Source: CBDCWQ01 sp965223435
GTDB lineage: Bacteria; Myxococcota; Kuafuiibacteriia; Kuafuiibacteriales; Kuafuiibacteriaceae
NCBI GenBank assembly: GCA_965223435.1
Contig: CBDCWQ010000023.1
Location: forward strand, 744,001 to 808,000
Reading direction: 5' to 3'
Length of the DNA stretch: 64,000 nucleotides
Made by a program: the position numbers and the translations under genes. The notes below the pieces were generated by a model. That model had not been told where the DNA came from, did no database searches, and saw nothing but the letters and a program-made list of their open reading frames with translations. Shown here one piece after another: positions 16,266 to 24,547 of this stretch (the first letter of the stretch is position 1; every line of letters begins with the position of its first letter).

Positions 16266-18167
16266 ATGGCGTTTCGGAGGGTGGAGCGTGGGGTCTGCTT
16301 TGGGGTGAGGGGGCTCTTGCTCGTTGCCTTCGCAGCGTTGTTCGCCGGGTTTACGCCGGCCAACCGCATTTGGCCCGATGCGGCCAAAGAGCCGATTCGG
16401 TACCAGATTCAGCCCACCGGTTCTGACGATGTTCGCGATGGGACAGACTTGGCGGCGATTCGGAATGCGTTTGCGTCTTGGGCAGCGGTTTCTTGCTCTT
16501 TTCTAAGCTTTGCTGAGGAAGACTTTGAGAACGTGAGGCTGGTTCAACGCGACGGCCGGAACGTAGTGTTGTTTGCCGAGGCCCAAAGTGAATGGACCCA
16601 GGGACCGGAGGTCTTGGCTCTGACCTTCAGTTTTACCGACCAGGGTTCTAACGGCTTGTCTCATTCGGTGGACGCGGACATTGTGATGAACGGGGTCGAT
16701 TGGGTGTTCACGGCCGAGGAGGCCGAAGTCGGGCAAGGGGTTCCGGCGAAGGTGGACATCGAGACCGTTGTCCTCCACGAGGTCGGTCACTTGTTGGGGC
16801 TTGGGCACAGCACCGATGCGGCAGCGTCGATGTTCGATTCCAACAACAAATTGGTGGGGCGCGCTCCGGCGTTGGACGACATCCGGGGTGTTTGCGCCCT
16901 TTATCCGAACGGTGAGCCGGTTCCGCAGTCTGGGACGCAAACCGGCTTTCCTCTGGGCGCGGTTTGCGAGAACCATGTTGATTGTCAGGCTCGACTTTGT
17001 GTCGACGACGAAGCTATCGGTCGTGCTTATTGCACGGCCAACTGTGAGCCACCTGGCCAAGACGTTTGTCCGGCAGGGTTTCGGTGTGGCCATACTGCTC
17101 AAGGAACGCTGTGCCTCGCCCCGCATGCGGCGGACGAGCTGTGCGACCGCTGTTCTATGCCGGCCCACTGTACTTCCGGTTTGTGTTACCTCTCTGCTGG
17201 CAAAAACGGTGGACGACGGTTTTGTACCCAGAGTTGCAACGTCTTGAGTGATCCGAGCGACTGTCCGCCCGGTTTTAGCTGTGAGGGGGGTGGTGGCTCG
17301 GTATTGAACGGTGCCTGTGTTCCCGACGCGGATTCGTGTCAGGTTTCCGGAAAAGGCGGGCAAGACGAGTTTTGTTTCGCTGACGGAACGTGCAAGGCCG
17401 GATTTTCCTGCGTTGAGTACCTTCCGGGCAGCGGCCTAAACTATTGCTACTTCACGTGCACCAAAGCATTTGTGGGTGTGGCGTGTGGAGAGGAACGCCG
17501 GGTTTGCCGGGCCCTCGCGACCAACGCCAATCTTGCTGCCTGTTTTACTATTGCCGGCGTTGGACAGCCCTGCATTCCCGAGCTGTGTGATGAAGCCTCT
17601 TTTTGTGCCTTCGACGAGACGGTGGGTGTTGATTCTGCGCTGTGTTACCGGCGCTGCCCGCTTGGGACCTGCCCGGACAACAGTACTTGTCAAACTTTCG
17701 CGAATTTGCCGCCTCTTTGTGTGCCCAAGGAGGGGTTTTTGCCGGTCGGAAATGCGTGCTCCGGAAACGAACAATGCGAAACCAACGTTTGCCGAAGCGT
17801 TGGGGCAAGTCGCTTGTGCACCGAAGTGTGTACGAGCACGAGCACCGGTACGAGTACGGCAACCAGCGCGTGTGGCCAAGGATTTCGATGTCTGACGCCT
17901 ACCGGGAGTTCGGGGGGGGTCTGTTGGCCCGAGGTGGTGACGGGGCCGCCGGCGCCTGTCCGGTCTCCTTCTGACTTTGGCGAGTGTCCCTGCAATACGT
18001 CGACCCAATGCGAAGAGGGATGCGGCTGTGACCCTGATTGCGATGGTGGCTGCGGATGCAAAAGCGCCCCCGCTCCAATGCATCCAGCAGGTGAAGTTGC
18101 GTTCATGCTGTTTGTGGCATGGTGGTGGGTTCGCAGGAGGGCATTCCAGAAACGGCCCCTCGATTGA
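16266..18167 (+). CDS. Matrixin-like zinc metalloprotease with Cys-rich repeats and MYXO-CTERM tail
   Basis: A 633-residue secreted protein. After a signal peptide (GLLLVAFAALFAGFTPA) comes a metzincin domain with the complete zinc motif HEVGHLLGLGH (residues 171-181), then SMFD as a likely Met-turn and DDIRGVCALYP, the normal end of a matrixin domain. Residues 220-570 are a long series of Cys-rich modules (C-X-N-H-V-D-C-Q-A-R-L-C, CTANCEPPGQDVCPAGF), probably disulfide-bonded surface modules. The C-terminus has a dense Cys patch (CPCNTSTQCEEGCGCDP), a hydrophobic helix (GEVAFMLFVAWWW) and VRRR, the MYXO-CTERM layout of cell-surface proteins processed by myxosortase-type proteases. It starts 15 bases after the fusion gene, with only a weak ribosome site. 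Confidence 0.88.
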   Translation: MAFRRVERGVCFGVRGLLLVAFAALFAGFTPANRIWPDAAKEPIRYQIQPTGSDDVRDGTDLAAIRNAFASWAAVSCSFLSFAEEDFENVRLVQRDGRNVVLFAEAQSEWTQGPEVLALTFSFTDQGSNGLSHSVDADIVMNGVDWVFTAEEAEVGQGVPAKVDIETVVLHEVGHLLGLGHSTDAAASMFDSNNKLVGRAPALDDIRGVCALYPNGEPVPQSGTQTGFPLGAVCENHVDCQARLCVDDEAIGRAYCTANCEPPGQDVCPAGFRCGHTAQGTLCLAPHAADELCDRCSMPAHCTSGLCYLSAGKNGGRRFCTQSCNVLSDPSDCPPGFSCEGGGGSVLNGACVPDADSCQVSGKGGQDEFCFADGTCKAGFSCVEYLPGSGLNYCYFTCTKAFVGVACGEERRVCRALATNANLAACFTIAGVGQPCIPELCDEASFCAFDETVGVDSALCYRRCPLGTCPDNSTCQTFANLPPLCVPKEGFLPVGNACSGNEQCETNVCRSVGASRLCTEVCTSTSTGTSTATSACGQGFRCLTPTGSSGGVCWPEVVTGPPAPVRSPSDFGECPCNTSTQCEEGCGCDPDCDGGCGCKSAPAPMHPAGEVAFMLFVAWWWVRRRAFQKRPLD

Positions 18168-20044
18168 GTGCAAGCGGGAAAGGCGATTCGCGTACGGCCT
18201 TGTCGAAGCCCGATCAGGGACTGGGGCGCGTCCGGGCGTCGTTTGGTGTGTTTATCGGTTTTCTTGCGTTGGCGACGGGCTTCGTTCTTCGTTTTTTTCC
18301 CGCGCACGGCATGGACGAGCCTCGTCTGGGTTTTCGCTGGATTGTCTTCGCCTTCTTTTTGTCCTTGGCCGCGGTTCTTTCGACCTGGCTGAGTCGCCCG
18401 GTGAGCCATTGGCTTTTTTACTTGGGGGTCCTGCCGTGGGCGGGTCTTTTGGGCTTGGTGATGCCCCTCCTTTCTTGGTGGGATCACCAAGCACAAGAAG
18501 TTTTGGTTCCGGCAGCGCTCGAGAGCTCGGGGGGCTTTGCTATTGTGGTGGCCCTGATTCGGTACGTGTGTACGGGGGCCTCTCAGAACGTCGTGCCTTT
18601 CCTCTTTGATAAGAAGAAGAAGTTTCGGCTTCTGAAGGACGACGGCAAGCAAGTCGAGGTGACAGCGTTGGCCTTGGCTCGGGGGGATCGGGTTCTTTTA
18701 TCTTCCGGCGCCTGGGTACCGGTCGATGGGGTTGTCGCCCGGGGTGGAGGCACCGTGGATGGATCGCCTCTTCTCGGGGCGGCGCACAAAAGAGCGGTTT
18801 CGGTCGATGACACGGTCCTGGCCGGGACCCGAATGGTCGAGGGTGAAGTCGTTGTCCGGGCGAGCAAAAAACTGGAGGAATCGCAGGTCAGCGTGCTTTT
18901 CCGGCACGCTCAAACCGCCGTATCCGATTTGGCTCAACCCGGCAAAGACGCTCAAGCGTGGGCGCTTTTGAGTGGACTGTTGTGGGCGGGCGGAATCGTC
19001 TGGGTGATGACCCGGCAAGGCTTGTTTCCGCTCGTGGGTTCGATGCCGATCGTGGCGGCGTTGACCCTAGGCATGGTTGCGGCGGTGCCTGGTCTTGCTC
19101 TATTCGTCATTCGGCGCAACGCGCTCAGGATCGCCTTCAAGCGGGGGCTTCATGTCTCGGATGCCAAGGCCTTGCTTGCTTGGCTCGATGCACGAAGCTG
19201 GGTTGTGGATTGGAGGCTCTTGGTCGACGCGAGCCGAATCGGTGTGGAGTCTTTTTTTGGCATGGAGGAAAAAACGGTGCTCCAGGCTGCTCATGCGCTT
19301 GCCGAACCCGGTTTTCTCCGTACGATGTTCGAAGAAGGCCTGCTTGAACGGCGCCTTTCAGAAACTCCGGGAGCTGCGCTCAAAAGGCGACGGGGCGTGT
19401 ATTACGGAACGGTTCGGGGCGAGCGATGGTTCTTGTGTCCGTTCTCTTTGTGGCCTGAAGTGGACCAGATACCGGATCTCTCCGAGAGCCAAAGATTTGA
19501 GGCGCTCGCCCGCCCTTCGAATGGCGTCTCCATCTGGATTTTGGGGAAGGTCGGTGACGGTCCCCAAGCGGCGCTTCGCATTTCGTTGACGGCGAAAACG
19601 GCCGTGAGCGAACTGATGAAGGTTCTCCGTTGTTCCCGCGTGCGCGCAGACCCGGCGGTCTTGTTGCAGCCTTTGGCGAGCGCACTGGATTTGGAGGTGG
19701 TGAGCAAGATCCGGCCCCGAGAAGGTCTGCTTCTGCGCCAAAGCAAAGGGGTTGATCCCGTGGGGTCGGAGTTTGGGGTGGTGCTGAGTGCGGACGCCAT
19801 CGTGCCCGAAGCTGGGACCCAGGCGGTGATGTTCGAGGGGGCGGCGTTTCAGTTCCCCGAGGTTTTCGAGCTCGGTCGCCGGGTCCGGTGGCGGCTATGG
19901 GGTGCACCGTTCGCGGTCCTGTTGCTTCCCTGCGTGGCCCTCGCGCTGTGTTGGATTGTCGGAATCTTGACGCCCTTGGTCGGCACCCTGGTGGGTGCGC
20001 TGGCAGTGGCCCAATTGCGGTTTGGGTCGTGGATGTTCCGGTGA
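18119..20044 (+). CDS. P-type-ATPase-like membrane protein lacking catalytic motifs (pseudoenzyme)
   Basis: A 641-residue membrane protein with the layout of a P1B (heavy-metal) ATPase. Four N-terminal helices are followed by an actuator-like domain (ALARGDRVLLSSGAWVPVDGV, then GTVDGSPLLGAA where active pumps have a TGE loop), two helices, and a segment aligning with CPC...DKTGT: AAVPGLALFVIRRNALRIA (CPC replaced by AVP, about residue 322), then SWVVDWRLLVD where DKTGTLT is expected (about 361). The P-domain GDGxNDxPAL loop is also missing (SKGVDPVGSEFGVVLSADA). It ends with two helices. The frame is uninterrupted, so it is not a recent pseudogene. It overlaps the protease gene by 49 bases if ATG 18119 is used; TTG 18164 is an alternative start. 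Transport activity is unlikely; a scaffold or sensor role is inference. Confidence 0.7.
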   Translation: MVVGSQEGIPETAPRLSASGKGDSRTALSKPDQGLGRVRASFGVFIGFLALATGFVLRFFPAHGMDEPRLGFRWIVFAFFLSLAAVLSTWLSRPVSHWLFYLGVLPWAGLLGLVMPLLSWWDHQAQEVLVPAALESSGGFAIVVALIRYVCTGASQNVVPFLFDKKKKFRLLKDDGKQVEVTALALARGDRVLLSSGAWVPVDGVVARGGGTVDGSPLLGAAHKRAVSVDDTVLAGTRMVEGEVVVRASKKLEESQVSVLFRHAQTAVSDLAQPGKDAQAWALLSGLLWAGGIVWVMTRQGLFPLVGSMPIVAALTLGMVAAVPGLALFVIRRNALRIAFKRGLHVSDAKALLAWLDARSWVVDWRLLVDASRIGVESFFGMEEKTVLQAAHALAEPGFLRTMFEEGLLERRLSETPGAALKRRRGVYYGTVRGERWFLCPFSLWPEVDQIPDLSESQRFEALARPSNGVSIWILGKVGDGPQAALRISLTAKTAVSELMKVLRCSRVRADPAVLLQPLASALDLEVVSKIRPREGLLLRQSKGVDPVGSEFGVVLSADAIVPEAGTQAVMFEGAAFQFPEVFELGRRVRWRLWGAPFAVLLLPCVALALCWIVGILTPLVGTLVGALAVAQLRFGSWMFR

Positions 20045-20068
20045 GACTTGTTGGGGGTTTAGCGCAGG

Positions 20069-21286
20069 TTGCGAAGAACAGAGGGCACACGCAGTGCCGG
20101 AAGTGCCCCGTGTGAGGTGCAGGGCCTGCTCACTGGTGGAGGGCACCGGGCACGCTGCTACCCGGAAAAACGGTTTTGTCTACGGATTCTTGCTGGTCTC
20201 GTTCTTGCGTCCGTTGGCGCCGGAATGGGGAGGGTCGAAGGGACCGGGGGCTGGGGGCGAGTCGCTCCAACCTGCGCACGCGACGGTTGTCGTCGCCTGG
20301 AGGGTCCGGGGCTTTCAGGGCTGTTTTCCCTAAAGGGCGTTGAAGGGCACGGCTACCTGAAGTGCTCGGAGCGATGGCGCCTCGAAGCCTTTGTCTTGGG
20401 ATTGGGCGAGTACGGGATTCCTGCGCTTCGCAGCGTCATTCGAGAGCAGCGCACCCGCCTAGAGCAAGATTTGACCACCGTGGGTCGGGATATTCTTAGA
20501 CAGATCGAGGTTCTCGGCCGGTATGGGGATAAGGCGAAGCTCTATGCGCGCTCTTTGCCTCAGGACTACCGGTTGGTCTCGGCCGCGGCCGATCCCATCA
20601 TTGCCATGCCGCGGGCTTTTGGAGACCTTGGCACCAAGCTCCTAAACCAGCGAATCAAGATGATCGCGTCTCAGCCCGACCTGCTTGCGTCTTCGGTTCC
20701 CAGTCTTATTCGTGGTTTTGGCCAGCTGGGCTGCCCGGACCGATTGCTTTTCCTGGACCTCGTTTCTGCCAGCGGCCCATTCGAGAGACCGAGCCTTCAA
20801 GGCTGCGTGCTGCGGGCTCGGGCTGAGCTCACAGACTATTTGCTCAAGCGGGGGGGGTTGCGGCACGAGTATCGTTTTGAAGCCGCAGCACTCGGCGTTC
20901 GCCGTCAGGTTGAGGTTCTGAGAACGTTTGCGCTGAGGGCTCGAAAGCTGCTTGGTGGCCGTTTTCAGGGCCGTCTGGGCGTCGAGCAAAGACGCCACGA
21001 ACTTTTGCGCTATCCACGGTGGATTGGGTCCTCCATGCCCAGTCTGCTGAAGGGGTTCAACAAGCTTTGGGCCGACGAGAAATTGGCCTTGTCGGATCTG
21101 GTCGCCGGCAACGGGGCCTTCGCTTTGCCGAAGTATAGGACGCTGGTTGATTTTGTTCGCGAGGAACTGGTTCAGTATTTGCGGCGTGTCGCCCCCAAGC
21201 ACAGCCCATTCCAGCAGGCTCACTTCTTGAGGACCTATGTTCGTGACGCCCATGCGGTGCTTGAACAGGCTCAAGTGGGGGTATGA
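20069..21286 (+). CDS. Uncharacterised protein with internal tandem duplication
   Basis: Not recognised. About 405 residues if the first start is used; the N-terminal 90 residues are Gly/Arg-rich and may not be translated, so GTG 20117 or a later start is possible. From about residue 140 the sequence is helical and falls into two homologous halves: ILRQIEVLGRYGDKAKLYARSL...SSVPSLIRGFGQL...LLFLDLVSASGPFERP and VRRQVEVLRTFALRARKLLGGRF...SSMPSLLKGFNKL...LALSDLVAGNGAFALP. Each repeat is about 125 residues and ends in an R-E-L-x(2)-Y-L type helix. No enzyme motif or membrane segment is evident in the repeats. It lies between the P-ATPase-like gene and the kinase gene on the same strand. Confidence 0.6.
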   Translation: MRRTEGTRSAGSAPCEVQGLLTGGGHRARCYPEKRFCLRILAGLVLASVGAGMGRVEGTGGWGRVAPTCARDGCRRLEGPGLSGLFSLKGVEGHGYLKCSERWRLEAFVLGLGEYGIPALRSVIREQRTRLEQDLTTVGRDILRQIEVLGRYGDKAKLYARSLPQDYRLVSAAADPIIAMPRAFGDLGTKLLNQRIKMIASQPDLLASSVPSLIRGFGQLGCPDRLLFLDLVSASGPFERPSLQGCVLRARAELTDYLLKRGGLRHEYRFEAAALGVRRQVEVLRTFALRARKLLGGRFQGRLGVEQRRHELLRYPRWIGSSMPSLLKGFNKLWADEKLALSDLVAGNGAFALPKYRTLVDFVREELVQYLRRVAPKHSPFQQAHFLRTYVRDAHAVLEQAQVGV

Positions 21287-21401
21287 ACCGCTCACCGGTC
21301 CGACACTTGTGAAGTCGTAGGTCCTCAAGCTCGTCGTGCTCTTCATCGGCCGCGCGCGATCCTTGTGGCCAGGCTGAGTGTACTCGACTACACTCGGGTC
21401 G

Positions 21402-24098
21402 ATGCCCTCGGCGAGGCCTCAAGCGCAAAAAGGTGAACCGCTTCGGCTATCGTGGGATCTCAAGAGCTCCGCACCCATGGAGAAGGTGTGGGCACTGGTT
21501 TCCGACAGCGATCGTTTCAATCGTCACCTGGGAACCGTGTTTACTTTCCGTGAGTCTCTTGATGCATCGGGGCGCGTTTTGCGCGTGGGTGAGGAGCGGA
21601 GCCTCGGGCTCACGTTTCGATGGGAGGAGCGGGTTTTCGACTTTCAGGCACCACGGGGCTTTCATGTAGAGAGAGTGTTTGAGAATGGCCCAGTGGCCCG
21701 GATTCACGTGGACCTCAAGTTGGGCGAAGAAGAGAAAAAGACGAAGATTTACTATGCGATCTCCATATGGCCAAGCAGCGCCGTAGGGCGCTTCTTGGTG
21801 AAAGCGCGGCTGGTGGGTGTTCGACGAAAAGTCTCAGGGGCCTTCGAAGAGATTCTCAAATTGCTTGAGGGTCGCAACGCGAAGTACGACGTACCGCCGC
21901 CATCTTTGAGCAAAGCGTCACGCGAGCGAGTGTCGGAGGCTGAGCGGCAGCTCGAGCCTCGGGCTTTTGGCGTGGCGCTTGCGCACCACATACGAACGGC
22001 ACCGCTACACGAGCAAGACCGTATGGCGCCGCTGAGATTGGCGCGTCTGTGGGGGCTCGACGAGAACGTGGTCATCGATGGGTGTTTGGCCGCGGTTCGT
22101 TTGGGTGTGCTCTCGATGACGTGGGATCTTCTTTGCCCTTCTTGTCACGGCGCCAAGTCGCGGCGTGAGACCCTCGAAGACGAAACCTATCACGCCGATT
22201 GTCCATCGTGTAACGTGAGTTTTACGGTATCGCCAGTCTCTTTGGCTGTTTCTTTTCGTCCTGCCCCCACTATCCGCGCGATCAAGATTGCGCCGCGATG
22301 CATCGGCAGTCCGGCTCGAACACCGCACATTCTGGTGCGGGAGAGGCTAGAACCCAACAAGGGCTTGTACTGGACGTTGCCCCTTGAGCAAGGTGGGTAT
22401 CGAATTCGGGCCCAGACTTCTCTTCGTGCGGCCAATCTCGAAGTGCGAGAAGGACTGGAGCCCGGGGTGGTCACGGTGAGAATCGGTGAGTCCGGGGTCC
22501 AGCCCGCACTGCTCCGGGTGGGCACGGGGGCTGTCACGGTCGTTGTGGACTCTCACCTTAGGGCCCCGGAGTGGATCGTTTTGGAACGCCGCTGGGACGC
22601 CCAAGACGTATTGACCGCGGGCCGCCTGTTGGAGCGGCACGCCCTGAGCCGCCTTTTGCCTCCGGGCTCTATTGCGAAGACCTTGGTTGCACAAGTGACA
22701 CGCTCGTGTGTTCTCGTTGTCGAGTCACTCGAAGACGACAAGGTGCTGGCAAGCGTGGAGCGACGTCTGGCGACCGAGCGTCCTCATCACGTCTATCGCG
22801 GGACGCGTTCACTGGTTGCGCGCTGGCTGGATTTTGATGCTTTGTTGGGTGCGATCCGGGTTTTGGAGGGCACGCCCGAAATTTGCGGGGCAGCTACTGT
22901 CGGTGCGATCGTTGAATTGGCCGGCGAAAATTCGCGGTTGCCAGCGGGTCAGGCGGTCGAAGATGCTTTTCTTGCGCTGCGTATTTCTCTGCCAGGAAGG
23001 ACGGTGCTCGCGTCGTCCGCGGTGGTGGATGAGGAAGTGAGCAAGGTGCTCGGTCGGAAGGACCCCGGGTTGCGGCTGGTCGAAGGGCCAAGGGTCGAGG
23101 GGCACGCGGACTACTTGATCGATTTTGGCGTGGTTTCATCGGGAGCGGGTTCTCAGGGCCCATGGGCCGAGCTACCGGAGATCGGGACCGATTTCGTGGG
23201 CCGCTATCGTTTGGAGCGAGTCCTTGGGTCTGGGGGTTTTGGGACCGTATTTGAGGCCAAGGACCTTCAGCGCGCCCAACAGAGGGTTGTGGTGAAGGTT
23301 CTCAGCCCGAGCCTGGGAGCCAACCCCACGGTGGTCCAACAGTTTTTCAACGAGGCGAGAGCGTGCTCTTTGATCGGGCATCGAAATGTTGTTGCGATTA
23401 CGGACTTTGGTCATGCCAAGGGGGGGATCTTGTATTTTGTCATGGAGTTTGTCGGAGGGCTGGGGCTCGACCAGCTTCTTGGTCGTCGGGCTCTTTCGCT
23501 TCGGGAAAGCTGCTTTGTCGCCCAAGAAGTGCTCAGTGGGTTGGTCGCGGCTCGAGACCATGGCATCGCGCACCGTGATATTAAGCCGTCCAACATCTTG
23601 CTGTCTGAGGAGAGTGGTTTGACTGCGGTTAAACTGATTGACTTTGGAATCGCTCGCATCGAGGGGGAGGCCGACTTGATGGATGGCCAGCTTGTGGGGA
23701 CCCCGATGTACATGAGTCCTGAGCAGTGTCGATCCGAAGGGGGCGATGGTCGAAGCGATCTTTATGCCCTCGGGCTGGTGATGTGGGCGTGTTTGCTGGG
23801 CCGTCCTCCGGGCGCGGACCTCCCTCCAGCGCAGCTCATTTTAGGGCGTTTGTCAGGCCCCTTGCCTGACATTCGAGACCTGGCAAAGGATGCCATTCCG
23901 CTGCCACTGTGTGCGTTGATCATGAAAGCTGTCGCTGCGGACGCCCAGGACCGATTTCAGACCGCACGCGACATGCTTCACGAGCTCCGCCGGGTTGCGT
24001 GCGAACTTCAGGGGCCTCTCGAGCTTCGCTGGACGGAGGTTGTCCCAGAACCTATTGCGCCCGATCCTCGGGACGAGCATCCCACTCGGGCCTCATAG
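21402..24098 (+). CDS. Ser/Thr protein kinase with DUF5939 and degenerate cyclase-like domain
   Basis: About 898 residues (GTG 21378 is an alternative start). Residues 1-300 match the DUF5939 layout usually found in front of class III adenylate cyclases: an SRPBCC-like fold (WDLKSSAPMEKVWALVSDSDRFNR), a helical wing and a zinc ribbon (WDLLCPSCHGAKSRRE...CPSCNVSF). Residues 400-590 keep the outline of a cyclase domain (RRWDAQDVLTAGRLLERH..., VGAIVELAGENSRLPAGQAVEDA, GRTVLASSAVVDEEV), but the metal-binding Asp positions are gone. Residues 605-880 are a full kinase: GSGGFGTVFEA, VVVKVL, HRDIKPSN, DFGIAR, GTPMYMSPEQ. No transmembrane segment is evident, so it is probably cytosolic. The kinase looks active; the cyclase does not. 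Confidence 0.9.
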   Translation: MPSARPQAQKGEPLRLSWDLKSSAPMEKVWALVSDSDRFNRHLGTVFTFRESLDASGRVLRVGEERSLGLTFRWEERVFDFQAPRGFHVERVFENGPVARIHVDLKLGEEEKKTKIYYAISIWPSSAVGRFLVKARLVGVRRKVSGAFEEILKLLEGRNAKYDVPPPSLSKASRERVSEAERQLEPRAFGVALAHHIRTAPLHEQDRMAPLRLARLWGLDENVVIDGCLAAVRLGVLSMTWDLLCPSCHGAKSRRETLEDETYHADCPSCNVSFTVSPVSLAVSFRPAPTIRAIKIAPRCIGSPARTPHILVRERLEPNKGLYWTLPLEQGGYRIRAQTSLRAANLEVREGLEPGVVTVRIGESGVQPALLRVGTGAVTVVVDSHLRAPEWIVLERRWDAQDVLTAGRLLERHALSRLLPPGSIAKTLVAQVTRSCVLVVESLEDDKVLASVERRLATERPHHVYRGTRSLVARWLDFDALLGAIRVLEGTPEICGAATVGAIVELAGENSRLPAGQAVEDAFLALRISLPGRTVLASSAVVDEEVSKVLGRKDPGLRLVEGPRVEGHADYLIDFGVVSSGAGSQGPWAELPEIGTDFVGRYRLERVLGSGGFGTVFEAKDLQRAQQRVVVKVLSPSLGANPTVVQQFFNEARACSLIGHRNVVAITDFGHAKGGILYFVMEFVGGLGLDQLLGRRALSLRESCFVAQEVLSGLVAARDHGIAHRDIKPSNILLSEESGLTAVKLIDFGIARIEGEADLMDGQLVGTPMYMSPEQCRSEGGDGRSDLYALGLVMWACLLGRPPGADLPPAQLILGRLSGPLPDIRDLAKDAIPLPLCALIMKAVAADAQDRFQTARDMLHELRRVACELQGPLELRWTEVVPEPIAPDPRDEHPTRAS

Positions 24099-24547
24099 AT
24101 TCTGAGGCCTCGGCGACGAGCAAAAATGGGTCGTGCCGCTGCCCCTCACAAAGGCCCCCATGCGTTGAATTCGGCACGTTGACGCCGCCCGGGTTTGGGC
24201 GCCGCAATCTCGGGCAGACTTGGATGCACGTTTGTCAAGGGCTCTAGATCCGATGGGTGACACCGCCCTTTGGGCGCGGGGCCTGTCCGGTTGGCGCCTT
24301 TATGGGGATTACCATGAAACCGGCTGACGTGAACCCGCGCTTGAGGTGCGCATAAGTGTTCGCCAACGGCCCCCCAGTTGGGTTATCGGTATCGATGCAT
24401 AGCGAATTGCGGTCGATCGTGAGAACCGGTTGTTCTCAAAGTGACGGACTTGCGTTCACACACGCACAATCATGGTGGTCGCTCAAGCTGAGAGCTTTTT
24501 AGAGGGTGCGTTGTCGTTTGCATCGAAAGGCCGGAGGAACTCAACGG
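24099..24547 (+). other. Intergenic region with inverted repeat before the FG-GAP gene
   Basis: About 450 bases without a credible gene; the frames crossing it are short and lack ribosome sites. A perfect 6-base inverted repeat with a 5-base spacer, GAGAAC-cggtt-GTTCTC, lies at 24421-24437, about 110 bases before the next start, and could be a regulator site. A possible terminator for the kinase gene was not seen. Confidence 0.4.

Noticed and set aside
20045..20333. A separate small gene in another frame before the duplicated-repeat protein
   Set aside because: Overlapping short frames in all three phases have Gly/Arg/Cys-rich low-information products and no ribosome site; it could not be decided that any is real.
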